Counted from the first letter of the stretch, positions 8,819 to 17,038 are shown. The stretch is 35,156 bases of DNA from Opitutaceae bacterium UBA2377 (GCA_002344205.1 DDSZ01000012.1:70769-105924); one strand, 5' to 3'. Notes: generated from the sequence alone by a model not told the origin. Made by a program: numbers and translations.

Positions 8819-11308
8819 ATGGAATTCGATCTCGATCAACGCAGCGCACGCCTGAGCGTCGGGGATTTCGCCGCCTTCACGCTCGGGCCGCGCGCCGCCG
8901 GCGGCGGCTCCGGGGGCATCTGGCGCGCCCAGCTCGGCACCCATTGGCACAACGAACTCCGCGCACAGGCCCTTGTCGAAAATCCCGCCGCCCGTTTCGA
9001 AATCCCCATCACCGGCCGCCTCATCCACCGCGGCTGGACACTCACCCTCACCGGCCGCATCGATCAGCTCCTCCCCGCCGCGCCCGTTTCACCGGCACCA
9101 ACCGACCGGCGGGCTGCACCCGCGGCCCCGGAGGTCATGCGCGAGATCAAGACCGTCACCCGGCCGCTGCCCGCGGCCGAGGGTGATCTCCGCGCGGACT
9201 ACCCGGAATATTTCATCCAGCTCGCCACCTACCTCGTCCTCAGCCGGCTCGCCGCAACCGCGACGCGCACCCGGGCCGAACTCGTTTTCGTCGAGGCGGG
9301 CAGCGGACTCGCCCAAACGGTCGCCCTCACCCCGGCGGATGAAACGCTTTGCACCAACCAGTTGGCCGAGGTGGTGCAATTTCTGGAGCAGCGCTCACAG
9401 TCCCGCGCACGCCTGCGCCGGTTGCATTTCCGGCCCGCCTTCACCGAACTCCGTCCCGGACAGGAGCAAACCCGGGAACATCTCACCCGGGCCTTTGAGC
9501 AAAACCCCGCCGTGTTGTTCGAGGCCCCGACCGGTTTCGGCAAGACCGGAGTGCTGCTCGAGTTTGCGCTCGGTCAGCTGCGGGCCGGCCACTTCGAGCG
9601 CGTGCTCTACCTCACGAGCAAGTCCACCGGCCAGTTGCAGGTCGTGCGAACGCTCACCGCCATGGCGGCCCCCCAACAAAGCAACCCAACAGGTTGCTCT
9701 TTGGCGACAGCCGGGGAATCCGCTTCTTCCGTCGCGGTCTGGCACGTGCGCAACAAGCAGGAGCACTGCGTCAACCACACCTTCCACTGCGTGCGCCCCA
9801 GCTGCCGCTACCTCGACGGCATCGAGGCGCGCTGGCCGGAAAGCGGACTGGCGCGCTTCTACCGGATCGAAAACCACGCACGCGACCTGGAGACCCTGCG
9901 CAGCGCCGGGCGCGCCGCCGGCATCTGCCCCTATGAGATCACCCGCGCCGCCCTCGCCTTCAACGAGGTCTGGATCGGCGACTACAACTACGTCTTCTCG
10001 CCCGCCAACCACGGACTCTTTTATCTCCAGCCGGGCTTCGATCCGGCCCGCACCCTGCTGATCATCGACGAGGCCCACAACCTTCCTTCGCGGGTTGCCG
10101 ACGCCCATTCGCATGTCCTGCGCGCCGACGAAGCGCGGGCGCTCGTGGCCGAACTCGACCATCTCGACGCGCCCCGGCCGTTGCTGCACGCCATGGAAAG
10201 CCTCACCCGGTTGCTCGCGGCGCTGCCCGCGGCGGACTCGCTCGACCCCGCGCTGGAGGCGGAAGTCGCCGAAACGCTCGCCGTCGCCGCCAAGGAACTC
10301 GCCGCCCGGCCGCTGGACTATGCCGCGCTGGGCCCGGCCTTCAGCGACCAGCTCTGGCGCATCCCCACCCTGGCCGAATGGCTCGGCCACCCGCAGCTCA
10401 CCAAGCTGCTCTGGTGCCCGCGCGCGGCCGAACTGGCCTTCACCTGCATCGACGCCGCCCCCGCCATCGGCGCCATCCTCGGCGACTACGGCGGCGTGGT
10501 GCTCGCCTCGGCCACGCTCAGTCCAGTGGCCGAGTATGCCGAAACCATAGGGCTGCCACGGGTAGGGGCGGTTATCCCTAACCGCCCTTCTTCTGACGGA
10601 CCGCAGCAAGGGCGGTTAGGGATAACCGCCCCTACCCTTGCCCATGTCACCGCCACCACCCCTTGGCGTGACCAAGCCTATACCATGGCCGTGGATGCGC
10701 GGGTGGACACGACCTTCCAACAACGCTCCCGGCACTTCGGCACGACCGCGCAGACCATTCTCGCCCTGCATCACGCCGCCCGCGGACCGGTCGCGGTGTT
10801 TTTCCCCAGCTACGCCTACGCCGAGGCCATCCAGCGCACGCTGCCCGACACCGGCAACCTGCTCCGCGTCGCGCTCCAGCCACGCCTGCACGACCTCGCC
10901 GCGCAGACCGCCTGGGTCGAGGAATCGCTCGCGTTCACCGACGCACTATTCCTCGTGCTCGGCAGCAGTTTTGCCGAGAGCATCGACCTGCTCGGCGGCC
11001 GCATCAGCCACGCGATGGTCGTCGGACCGGCGTTACCCGAGGTCAATGCCGTGCAGCGCGCCCGGCTCGCCGAGTTCAGCCCGCTCGGCCGCGAGGCCGC
11101 CTTCCGCCGCGTTTACCAAATCCCCGGCATGCAAAAGGTGAACCAGGCCCTCGGTCGCCTCGTCCGCGCCCCCGGCCAGAAAACCAAGGTCCTCCTCCAC
11201 TGCCGCCGCTTCGCCGAGGTTTCCTACGCCAGCCTACTCGCCCCGGAATACCAGTTAGGCCCCCATCTGGCTACCGAAGCAGAATTGGCAGCATGGCTGG
11301 ACGCTTGA
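8819..11308 (+). CDS. PD-(D/E)XK nuclease fused to Fe-S superfamily 2 DNA helicase (XPD/DinG type)
   Basis: An 829-residue fusion. The N-terminal domain has a PD-(D/E)XK signature: Asp82 (GRIDQLL), Glu109-x-Lys111 (MREIKTV) and a later Gln motif (YFIQLATYL). The helicase part follows, with Walker A APTGFGKT at about 236-243, four cysteines for an Fe-S cluster (EHCVN, HCVRPSC and GICPYE, about residues 316-370), DEAH box LLIIDEAH near 416, and motif VI QALGRLVRAPG near 775. Such helicases unwind DNA 5' to 3' in repair. I choose the ATG at 8819; it follows the RecO-like stop by four bases. The gene carries two repeat-derived in-frame insertions (9673-9716 and 10560-10637). Confidence 0.88.
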   Translation: MEFDLDQRSARLSVGDFAAFTLGPRAAGGGSGGIWRAQLGTHWHNELRAQALVENPAARFEIPITGRLIHRGWTLTLTGRIDQLLPAAPVSPAPTDRRAAPAAPEVMREIKTVTRPLPAAEGDLRADYPEYFIQLATYLVLSRLAATATRTRAELVFVEAGSGLAQTVALTPADETLCTNQLAEVVQFLEQRSQSRARLRRLHFRPAFTELRPGQEQTREHLTRAFEQNPAVLFEAPTGFGKTGVLLEFALGQLRAGHFERVLYLTSKSTGQLQVVRTLTAMAAPQQSNPTGCSLATAGESASSVAVWHVRNKQEHCVNHTFHCVRPSCRYLDGIEARWPESGLARFYRIENHARDLETLRSAGRAAGICPYEITRAALAFNEVWIGDYNYVFSPANHGLFYLQPGFDPARTLLIIDEAHNLPSRVADAHSHVLRADEARALVAELDHLDAPRPLLHAMESLTRLLAALPAADSLDPALEAEVAETLAVAAKELAARPLDYAALGPAFSDQLWRIPTLAEWLGHPQLTKLLWCPRAAELAFTCIDAAPAIGAILGDYGGVVLASATLSPVAEYAETIGLPRVGAVIPNRPSSDGPQQGRLGITAPTLAHVTATTPWRDQAYTMAVDARVDTTFQQRSRHFGTTAQTILALHHAARGPVAVFFPSYAYAEAIQRTLPDTGNLLRVALQPRLHDLAAQTAWVEESLAFTDALFLVLGSSFAESIDLLGGRISHAMVVGPALPEVNAVQRARLAEFSPLGREAAFRRVYQIPGMQKVNQALGRLVRAPGQKTKVLLHCRRFAEVSYASLLAPEYQLGPHLATEAELAAWLDA
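9673..9716 (+). repeat. Small imperfect hairpin inserted in helicase gene
   Basis: An imperfect inverted repeat centred on GCAACC-CAACA-GGTTGC, with weaker pairing of CCAACAAA and TCTTTGG outside it. It encodes a Gln/Ser/Pro/Thr/Gly run between helicase motif Ia and the first Fe-S cysteine, where I would expect a short linker. The frame is preserved. It looks like a mini-repeat insertion; boundaries are uncertain. Confidence 0.4.
10560..10637 (+). repeat. 78-bp palindromic element, in frame inside helicase gene
   Basis: The left arm 10560-10589 and right arm 10608-10637 are perfect 30-base reverse complements, separated by an 18-base loop (10590-10607). The core of the arm is GGGCGGTTAGGGATAACCGC on the right side. 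The element is 78 bases, exactly 26 codons, has no stop in the helicase frame, and contributes residues about 581-606 between the end of the 'ASATLSP' region and TPWRDQAYTM. The length, the perfect arms and the loop are typical of a MITE or REP-like mobile palindrome rather than of protein-driven constraint. Confidence 0.88.
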
Positions 11309-11394
11309 GTGAATGGCCTCCGGGACGGGGCTATTTGGGCCCACACCGGATTTCCGCTTTACGGTATCCCGCAGCATCGTCACAACGAACCCCC

Positions 11395-11952
11395 GTGGCG
11401 ACGCCCAAGACCATCGGCTCAAACCAAATCCAGGCTGCCATTGCCCGGATCGCCGAAGCCATTTCCGCCCGCCACGACCAGACCGGGCCGCTCATCCTCC
11501 TCGGCATCGCCAACGGCGGCATCACCCTCGCCCGCCGCCTGGGTGGCCACCTCGGCTGCAAACAGGTCGGCACGCTCGACATCTCCTTCCACCGCGACGA
11601 CATCGGCCGCCACCCCATCCCGAAGGAATTCTCCCCGACCGTGCTGCCCGCCGATGTCACCGGCGCCACCGTCATCCTCGTGGACGACGTCCTTTTCACC
11701 GGCCGCACCGTGAAGGCCGCCCTCGACGAGCTCTTCGACCACGGCCGGCCCGCCAAAGTCGAGCTCGCCGTCCTTGTGGACCGCGGCGGCCGCCTGATGC
11801 CCGTCGCCGCCGACTACACCGGTCTAACCCTCAGCCCTGCCGCAGGGGAAAAAGTCATCGTGACCCTCGACGAAAAGCACCCGGACCGCGACCGCATCGA
11901 AATCTCGGTCGCCAAATCGAAAATCGAGAATCGAAAATCAAAAATTTCCTGA
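11395..11952 (+). CDS. pyrR: PyrR bifunctional regulator / uracil phosphoribosyltransferase
   Basis: A 185-residue type I phosphoribosyltransferase. The PRPP loop is VILVDDVLFTGRT (residues 93-105), and LGIANGGITLARRL plus LDISFHRDDIG match PyrR. In Firmicutes PyrR binds pyr mRNA with UMP to promote attenuation and also converts uracil plus PRPP to UMP. I prefer the GTG at 11395, giving the family N-terminus; an upstream ATG at 11293 would overlap the helicase. It heads pyrR-pyrB-pyrC and its stop overlaps the pyrB start (TGATG). I see no anti-terminator and terminator pair upstream. The C-terminus (AKSKIENRKSKIS) is encoded by an A-rich heptamer repeat and is probably not functional protein. 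Confidence 0.88.
   Translation: MATPKTIGSNQIQAAIARIAEAISARHDQTGPLILLGIANGGITLARRLGGHLGCKQVGTLDISFHRDDIGRHPIPKEFSPTVLPADVTGATVILVDDVLFTGRTVKAALDELFDHGRPAKVELAVLVDRGGRLMPVAADYTGLTLSPAAGEKVIVTLDEKHPDRDRIEISVAKSKIENRKSKIS
11914..11947 (+). repeat. AAATCGA heptamer repeat at pyrR end / pyrB start region
   Basis: Four consecutive 7-base units, AAATCGA, AAATCGA, GAATCGA and AAATCAA, followed by AAATTT. They code for the basic pyrR tail and finish five bases before the pyrB ATG, taking the place where a Shine-Dalgarno sequence would lie. A-rich composition contrasts sharply with flanking coding sequence. Confidence 0.7.
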
Positions 11953-12899
11953 TGCCCTGGAACCGCCGCCACCTGCTAACCTTGGAGGACCTTTCCCTCG
12001 CCGAGATCGACCAGATCCACGCGACTGCCGCCGCCTTCAAAAAAATCCTCGGTCGCAGCGTGAAGAAAGTCCCCGCCCTCCGCGGCAAGACCATCGTCAA
12101 CCTCTTCCTCGAGCCCAGCACGCGCACCCGCATCTCCTTCGAGATGGCCGCCAAGCGTCTCAGCGCCGACGTGATCTCGTTCGACGCCGCCAGCTCCAGC
12201 ACGACCAAGGGTGAAACCCTCCGCGACACCGCACAGAACATCCAGGCGCTCAACGCCGACCTCATCGTGCTGCGCCACTCCGCCAGCGGCTCGCCGCTCT
12301 ACCTCAGCCGCGTGCTCGATATCCCGGTCGTCAACGCCGGCGACGGCGCGCATGAGCACCCCACCCAAGGCCTCCTCGACACCTTCACGATGCGCGAGCA
12401 CCTCGGCTCCCTCCGGGGCCGCAAGGTCGTCATCCTTGGCGACATCCTGTTCAGCCGTGTCGCGCGTTCCAACATCCACGCCCTCGTGAAGCTTGGCGCC
12501 GCCGTCACCCTCGTCGGCCCGTCCACCCTCGTGCCGGACTGGTTCACCGCCCTCGGGGCGAAGGTTTCGCACGACCTGAAGTCGGCCCTCGCCGACGCCG
12601 AGGTCGTGATGCTCCTGCGCATCCAGCACGAGCGCCAGTCGAGCAGTCATTTTCCCTCGCTCGGCGAATACACCGGCATGTTCGGGCTCAACCAGACCCG
12701 TGCCGGCTGGCTCAACCCCAAAGCCATCATCATGCACCCGGGCCCCATCAACCGCGGCGTCGAAATCGACAGCGACCTCGCCGACGGCCCCCGCAGCGTG
12801 ATCCTCGAGCAGGTCACCAACGGCATCGCCGTCCGCATGGCCGTGCTCTACCTCTGCTCAGGTGGCCAACCCGAAGCGGTCACGACGAACGCGACCTGA
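11952..12899 (+). CDS. pyrB: Aspartate carbamoyltransferase catalytic subunit
   Basis: A 315-residue ATCase that makes N-carbamoyl-L-aspartate, the committed step of UMP synthesis. The carbamoyl-phosphate loop is LEPSTRTRISFE (Ser56-Thr-Arg-Thr-Arg60), followed by SSSTTKGETLRDT with Lys86, the HPTQ motif at His136, and the C-terminal MHPGPINRGVEI typical of the aspartate-binding domain. No pyrI regulatory subunit is next to it, fitting PyrR-type rather than allosteric control. The ATG at 11952 overlaps the pyrR stop by one base. The final residues after YLCSGGQPEAV may be non-core. Confidence 0.95.
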   Translation: MPWNRRHLLTLEDLSLAEIDQIHATAAAFKKILGRSVKKVPALRGKTIVNLFLEPSTRTRISFEMAAKRLSADVISFDAASSSTTKGETLRDTAQNIQALNADLIVLRHSASGSPLYLSRVLDIPVVNAGDGAHEHPTQGLLDTFTMREHLGSLRGRKVVILGDILFSRVARSNIHALVKLGAAVTLVGPSTLVPDWFTALGAKVSHDLKSALADAEVVMLLRIQHERQSSSHFPSLGEYTGMFGLNQTRAGWLNPKAIIMHPGPINRGVEIDSDLADGPRSVILEQVTNGIAVRMAVLYLCSGGQPEAVTTNAT

Positions 12900-12903
12900 A
12901 ATC

Positions 12904-13010
12904 CCAACGGCCAACCGCCAAATCACAAAGAGAAATCCCACCATCAAATGACCGCTTCGTCCCTTTCAGCTTTTGGATTTTTCCGCGCTTCTTTGGCGTT
13001 TGGCCTTTGG
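12904..13010 (+). repeat. GCCAAA/TTTGGC imperfect inverted repeat forming the pyrC leader
   Basis: Bases 12904-12922 and 12992-13010 are reverse complements at 17 of 19 positions; both differences are A versus C in the same word. The A-rich arm comes first and the T-rich arm faces pyrC, with further looser pairing inward (AGAAATCC against GGATTTTT). The structure fills almost the whole 131-base pyrB-pyrC gap and is followed by T-rich sequence up to the start codon. It may be a degenerate mobile palindrome, an mRNA hairpin, or both. Confidence 0.65.
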
Positions 13011-13030
13011 CGCTTGGAGTTTTTTGCCCA

Positions 13031-14323
13031 ATGAGCCCGCTAATCATCAAGGGTGCTCGAGTCATTGATCCCGCCGCCCAGCGCGACGCCAAGGGCGACG
13101 TCTTCATCAAGGACGGCAAATTTGTCGCCTCGCTCTCCGCGGCGGACAAAAAGCGCGCGAAGAAAATCGACGCCGCCGGGCTCGTCGCCTGCCCCGGCCT
13201 CGTGGACATCCACGTGCATTTCCGCGAGCCCGGCCAGACGCACAAGGAAACCATCGCCACCGGTTCGCACTGCGCCGCCGCCGGTGGGTTCACCACCGTC
13301 GTGTGCATGCCGAACACCTCGCCGGTCGCCGACAACGCCGGCACCATCCAGTTCATCAACGACGCCATCCGCCGCGACGCCGTCGTCAAGGTGCTCCCCA
13401 CCGGCTGCATCACCGTCGGCATGAAGGGCCAGGCCCTCGCGCCCATCGGGTCGCTCAAGCGCATGGGCGTCGTCGCCATCACCGACGACGGCGACTGCGT
13501 GCAGAGCAACGAGCTCATGCGTCGCGCCTGCGAATACGCGAAGATGTTCGGCCTGCCCCTCATGGACCACTGCCAGGACCACTCCATGACCCAGGGCGCG
13601 GTGATGAACGAGGGCGTCATGTCCACCCGGCTCGGCCTGCGCGGCTGGCCCAACGCCGCCGAGGACCTCATCGTCTCGCGCAACGTCATCCTCTCCGGCT
13701 ACACCGGCGCGCACATCCACCTGCAGCACATTTCCTCCAAGCTCTCGGTCGAGATCATCCGCCGGGCCAAGGCCCGGGGCGTCCGCATCACCGCCGAGGC
13801 CACGCCCCACCACATCGCGCTCACCGACGAGGCCCTCGCGGGCTACGACACGAACTTCAAGATGAACCCGCCGCTGCGCACCGAGGCCGACCGGCAGGAG
13901 ATCATCGCCGGCCTGCGCGACGGCACGCTCGACTGCATCGGCACCGACCATGCCCCGCACACCGACTACGAGAAGGACAAGGAGTTCGACTACGCGCCCA
14001 ACGGCATCCTCGGCCTCGAAACCGCCCTGGCGGTGGTCCTCGGCGTGCTCGTGCGCGAGCAGAAATTCAAGCTGCCGCAGGTCGTGGACCTCATGACCCG
14101 CAAGCCCGCCGCCCTGCTCGGCCTGCCGGCCGGCACGCTCGCCCCGGGCGCCGCCGCCGACCTCTGCCTCTTTGATCCCGCCGAAAAATGGCGCTACGAC
14201 GCCAAGGCCGGCTTCAGCAAGTCGCGCAACTCCCCCTGGCACGGCCAGACCCTGACCGGCCGGGTGAAGACCACGCTGGTGGACGGGCGCGTGGTGTTTG
14301 ACGGCGCGAAGATCAAAGCCTGA
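13031..14323 (+). CDS. pyrC: Dihydroorotase
   Basis: A 430-residue amidohydrolase that cyclises carbamoyl-aspartate to dihydroorotate. Metal ligands are seen in DIHVHFREPG (His61, His63), further ligands in HLQHISS and the active-site GTDHAPH. The length and GGFTTVVCMPNTSP match the long bacterial type (PyrC of Gram-positive style), not the shorter E. coli type. The ATG at 13031 starts the typical SPLIIKGARVID N-terminus; an in-frame ATG at 13007 lies in the repeat leader and is unlikely. It follows pyrB after a 131-base inverted-repeat leader and shows no Shine-Dalgarno sequence. Confidence 0.95.
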   Translation: MSPLIIKGARVIDPAAQRDAKGDVFIKDGKFVASLSAADKKRAKKIDAAGLVACPGLVDIHVHFREPGQTHKETIATGSHCAAAGGFTTVVCMPNTSPVADNAGTIQFINDAIRRDAVVKVLPTGCITVGMKGQALAPIGSLKRMGVVAITDDGDCVQSNELMRRACEYAKMFGLPLMDHCQDHSMTQGAVMNEGVMSTRLGLRGWPNAAEDLIVSRNVILSGYTGAHIHLQHISSKLSVEIIRRAKARGVRITAEATPHHIALTDEALAGYDTNFKMNPPLRTEADRQEIIAGLRDGTLDCIGTDHAPHTDYEKDKEFDYAPNGILGLETALAVVLGVLVREQKFKLPQVVDLMTRKPAALLGLPAGTLAPGAAADLCLFDPAEKWRYDAKAGFSKSRNSPWHGQTLTGRVKTTLVDGRVVFDGAKIKA

Positions 14324-14388
14324 TCCCGCCGCCGCGCCGGCCACCTTGGCGTTGCGCTGCGCCCGGTTTTCCGCCGCACTCGGGCCGC

Positions 14389-15207
14389 ATGCCTGCCGTC
14401 AGCACCCAGTTGGTCATGGCTCTTGAGCTCATCCTGGTTTTCGCCGGATGCGTGCTGCTGTGGCGGCATGGCCTCAGCCCGGAGGCGCGCCGGCAACCCG
14501 CGTTGCTGGCGCGCTGGGACATCAGCCCGGGCAATTTTCTGCTCTTCCTCTGGCTGGTCATCACGGTGGGGCTGTTGGCCCAGTTTGCCGCCGTGCCGGC
14601 GCTGCGCCGCGCGGACTGGGGCGAGACCGCCACGGTGGTCCTAGCCGGCGGGGCTTTTCATGTCGGGATGCTGCTGGGCGCGCTTCTGTTTTCGCTGATC
14701 ACCCGGAAACCGGAGCCGGTCCCAGGTCCGGCCGCGGTCACGCCGGCGCTCATCCCGGCGGCCGGTGCCACGTTTCTGATCCTCTTGCCCCTGATCACGG
14801 CGGCCAGCCTCGGCTGGCAGTTTGTGCTCGCGCGCCTGGGCTTGGAGGCTGCGCCTCAGGACCTGGTCGGCATGTTTCTCTCCGTGGAATCCCCCTGGCT
14901 CCTCGCCGCCATGATTCTCCTCGCCACGGTGGTCGCGCCGGTTTCCGAGGAACTGGTCTTCCGCGCCGGGCTCTTCCGCTATCTCCGCGGCCGCGGGCCG
15001 CGCTGGGTCGCGTTCTTGCTGCCCGCGATGCTTTTCGCGGCCCTGCACGCCAACCTCGCGAGCTTTGTGCCGCTCACCGTGCTCGGCATGCTGTTCGCGC
15101 TGGCCTATGAGCGCACCGGCCGCCTCGCCGTGCCCATCGTCGCGCACGGCCTGTTCAACCTGAACACCATCATGCTCCTCTTCGCGGGAGTCGCCCCCGG
15201 CGCCTAG
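14389..15207 (+). CDS. CPBP family intramembrane metalloprotease
   Basis: A 272-residue polytopic membrane protein. The CPBP (Abi) motifs are all present: EELVFRAGLFRYL (motif 1, EExxxR), FAALHANLASF (motif 2, FxxxH) and VAHGLFN (HxxxN). About seven hydrophobic segments precede and surround them. The family comprises putative membrane glutamic/metalloproteases used in prenyl-protein processing, peptide maturation or self-immunity; nothing here fixes a substrate. It lies 65 bases after pyrC and 1 base before thiL, which suggests co-transcription but no obvious shared function. Confidence 0.88.
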   Translation: MPAVSTQLVMALELILVFAGCVLLWRHGLSPEARRQPALLARWDISPGNFLLFLWLVITVGLLAQFAAVPALRRADWGETATVVLAGGAFHVGMLLGALLFSLITRKPEPVPGPAAVTPALIPAAGATFLILLPLITAASLGWQFVLARLGLEAAPQDLVGMFLSVESPWLLAAMILLATVVAPVSEELVFRAGLFRYLRGRGPRWVAFLLPAMLFAALHANLASFVPLTVLGMLFALAYERTGRLAVPIVAHGLFNLNTIMLLFAGVAPGA

Positions 15208-15208
15208 C

Positions 15209-16129
15209 ATGCATCCTTTCACCAAATATCACCCAGAATCCGTCGCCGCCCTCGGTGAGGAGGCGCTCATCGGTCGGATCCGCCGGTGGCTGGGGCCGGT
15301 CTCTCCTCGGGCGCCCTTCGGCATCGGCGATGACTGCGCCGTGCTGCCCGGCGCCCGCGGGCGGCAACTGCTGACGGTGGACCCCGTTGTTTACGGCCGG
15401 CACTTCGACGACTCCATTCCCGCCCGCGCGGTGGGCACCAAGCTCCTCAAGCGCAACCTCAGCGATCTCGCCGCCATGGGCGGAAGGCCTTCCGCGGCGG
15501 TGATCGCACTCAGCCTGGATCCCCGGACGAGCCTGCGCTGGGTCGAGGGCTTTTACTGCGGACTGGCGGCCGTCGCCCGCCGGCATGGCGTCCCGGTCGT
15601 CGGCGGGGACATCACGCAGGCGGAGGGCGTGATCGTGGCCGGCCTCACCCTGCTGGGCGCCGCCGCCGGGCCGCGGGTGCTCACCCGCACGGGAGCGCGG
15701 ATCGGCGACCTGATCTATGTGACCGGCCGCCTGGGCGGCAGCCTGCGCAGCGGCCACCACTGGAAGTTCACCCCCCGCCTCGCGGAGGGCGCCTGGCTCG
15801 CGGACCGGCCCGAGGTGCGCGCCATGATGGACGTGAGCGACGGACTGGCGAAGGACCTGCCGGCTTTGGCCCCCGCGGGCACCGTGCCCGTGCTGGACCG
15901 CGCGCTGCCCCGTCGCGCCGGCTGCGATCTGCGCGCGGCCCTCACCGACGGCGAGGACTATGAACTCGTGTTCACGGCGGCGGGCGGCGCCGCTGCCATC
16001 GCACTGGAGCGCGCCTGGCGAAAAAAATTCCCGCGGGTGCGGCTCACGCGGATCGGCCGTTTTGCCCGCGCGCTTCCGCCCGGGGCGCCCAACCTCGCGG
16101 ACTACCATGGCTACGAACATCTGCGCTGA
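15209..16129 (+). CDS. thiL: Thiamine-monophosphate kinase
   Basis: A 306-residue ThiL of the PurM/AIR synthetase fold that phosphorylates TMP to the cofactor thiamine diphosphate. The Mg-nucleotide residues are in [10 protein letters not shown] near the N-terminus, followed by the [12 protein letters not shown] motif, [10 protein letters not shown] and [12 protein letters not shown], all diagnostic. The tail [10 protein letters not shown] is also conserved. The ATG follows the CPBP stop directly. Its last 23 bases overlap the start of tsaE. No other thiamine genes are in the window. Confidence 0.93.
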   Translation: MHPFTKYHPESVAALGEEALIGRIRRWLGPVSPRAPFGIGDDCAVLPGARGRQLLTVDPVVYGRHFDDSIPARAVGTKLLKRNLSDLAAMGGRPSAAVIALSLDPRTSLRWVEGFYCGLAAVARRHGVPVVGGDITQAEGVIVAGLTLLGAAAGPRVLTRTGARIGDLIYVTGRLGGSLRSGHHWKFTPRLAEGAWLADRPEVRAMMDVSDGLAKDLPALAPAGTVPVLDRALPRRAGCDLRAALTDGEDYELVFTAAGGAAAIALERAWRKKFPRVRLTRIGRFARALPPGAPNLADYHGYEHLR

Positions 16130-16544
16130 TCTCCGGGCCGGGGTCGTGACCGTCGCCGCAGCCGAAACCCAGGCACTGGCGGCCGCCCTCGCCGCGGCGC
16201 TGCCGCCCGACACCGTGCTCGCGCTGCATGGCGATCTCGGCGTCGGGAAGACCACCTTTGTGCAGGGGCTCGCCCGCGGCTTCGGGATCACGGAGCAAGT
16301 CACCAGCCCGACCTTCGGCATCTACTCGGTGTATCGCGGGACACGCCAGCTCTTGCACCTCGATGCCTACCGCATCGCATCCCCGCGCGAACTCGATGAC
16401 CTGCTCATCGAGGATTTTCTCACCAGCCCGTGGTGCCTCGCCGTGGAATGGCCCGAAAAAGTCGCCGCCTGGCTCCCGGCGGACGCCTGGCATCTCGACC
16501 TCGGCATCGAGTCCGGCGACCGCCACACGCTGCGGTTACGCTGA
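16107..16544 (+). CDS. tsaE: tRNA threonylcarbamoyladenosine biosynthesis ATPase TsaE
   Basis: A 145-residue P-loop protein of the TsaE (YjeE) family, the ATPase partner of TsaB-TsaD in making t6A on ANN-decoding tRNAs. Walker A is GDLGVGKTT (residues 42-50); the family-specific [19 protein letters not shown] and VEWPEKV follow. The ATG at 16107 lies within thiL and gives the normal length; longer in-frame upstream starts would run deep into thiL. Its end overlaps the convergent thioesterase gene by nine bases. TsaB and TsaD are not in the window. Confidence 0.93.
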   Translation: MATNICADLRAGVVTVAAAETQALAAALAAALPPDTVLALHGDLGVGKTTFVQGLARGFGITEQVTSPTFGIYSVYRGTRQLLHLDAYRIASPRELDDLLIEDFLTSPWCLAVEWPEKVAAWLPADAWHLDLGIESGDRHTLRLR

Positions 16545-17015
16545 ATCCGCCGCCCCCGCCTCCAGCAACACCGCGACGTATTCGCCGTCAAAGCGCGCGA
16601 CCGTCGCATCCTTGAGCTTCAGCACGGCCGTCAGTTCGGTGCGGGCACGGCGATGGCGGCGCAAGGTTTCGAGAAACTTGTCCCAACCCGCCGCCGGCAT
16701 CCCGGCGCATTCCGCCGTGAAATCGCCGTCGATGGGCGCATCATATTCCATGGAGTTGCGCTGGATGACCACCCGGCAGTGCCGGCCGGCATCGCGCAGG
16801 GCAAAATGCAGCCAAGTCCATCCGGCGAGAATCGCCACGGCGGAGGCGCTGCCGCCGAAGACCGTGGAACGGTGGTTGATGTTCGCGGCCAGCGGCGCGG
16901 CCAACACGACCCCGTCGCGATCACATCGCCGAACCGTCGCACCCAGGTGCGCGGAGACGGGGATGTGCCGGTGCAGGTAGGCGGTGATTTCCGCGGGGGC
17001 GCACCGGGCGGTCAT
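16536..17015 (-). CDS. Hotdog-fold thioesterase, YiiD C-terminal type
   Basis: A 159-residue protein with the YiiD_C/hotdog pattern [23 protein letters not shown], including the central helix, and the strand [20 protein letters not shown]. In E. coli YiiD (FabY) such a domain is fused to an acetyltransferase; here it stands alone. Acyl-CoA or acyl-ACP hydrolysis is likely but the substrate is unknown. The start is the ATG at 17015; the frame remains open upstream through the neighbouring gene, but that part is a shadow. It lies 23 bases downstream of the 584-residue protein gene, so probably shares its mRNA. Confidence 0.82.
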   Translation of the reverse strand: MTARCAPAEITAYLHRHIPVSAHLGATVRRCDRDGVVLAAPLAANINHRSTVFGGSASAVAILAGWTWLHFALRDAGRHCRVVIQRNSMEYDAPIDGDFTAECAGMPAAGWDKFLETLRRHRRARTELTAVLKLKDATVARFDGEYVAVLLEAGAADSA

Positions 17016-17038
17016 GCGGCGTGGTCGTGACCGGAAGC

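Noticed and set aside
10571..10631. TAGGGATAAC words inside the palindrome, resembling half of the I-SceI site
   Set aside because: Only ten bases match and they arise from the palindrome itself; no homing endonuclease or intron is present.
11293..11394. Longer pyrR N-terminus from the ATG at 11293
   Set aside because: It would overlap the helicase end and add about 34 residues unlike any PyrR N-terminus; the GTG at 11395 fits the family.
14389..15207. CPBP protease as part of a bacteriocin or abortive-infection system
   Set aside because: No peptide precursor, transporter or toxin gene is nearby; neighbours are pyrC and thiL housekeeping genes.
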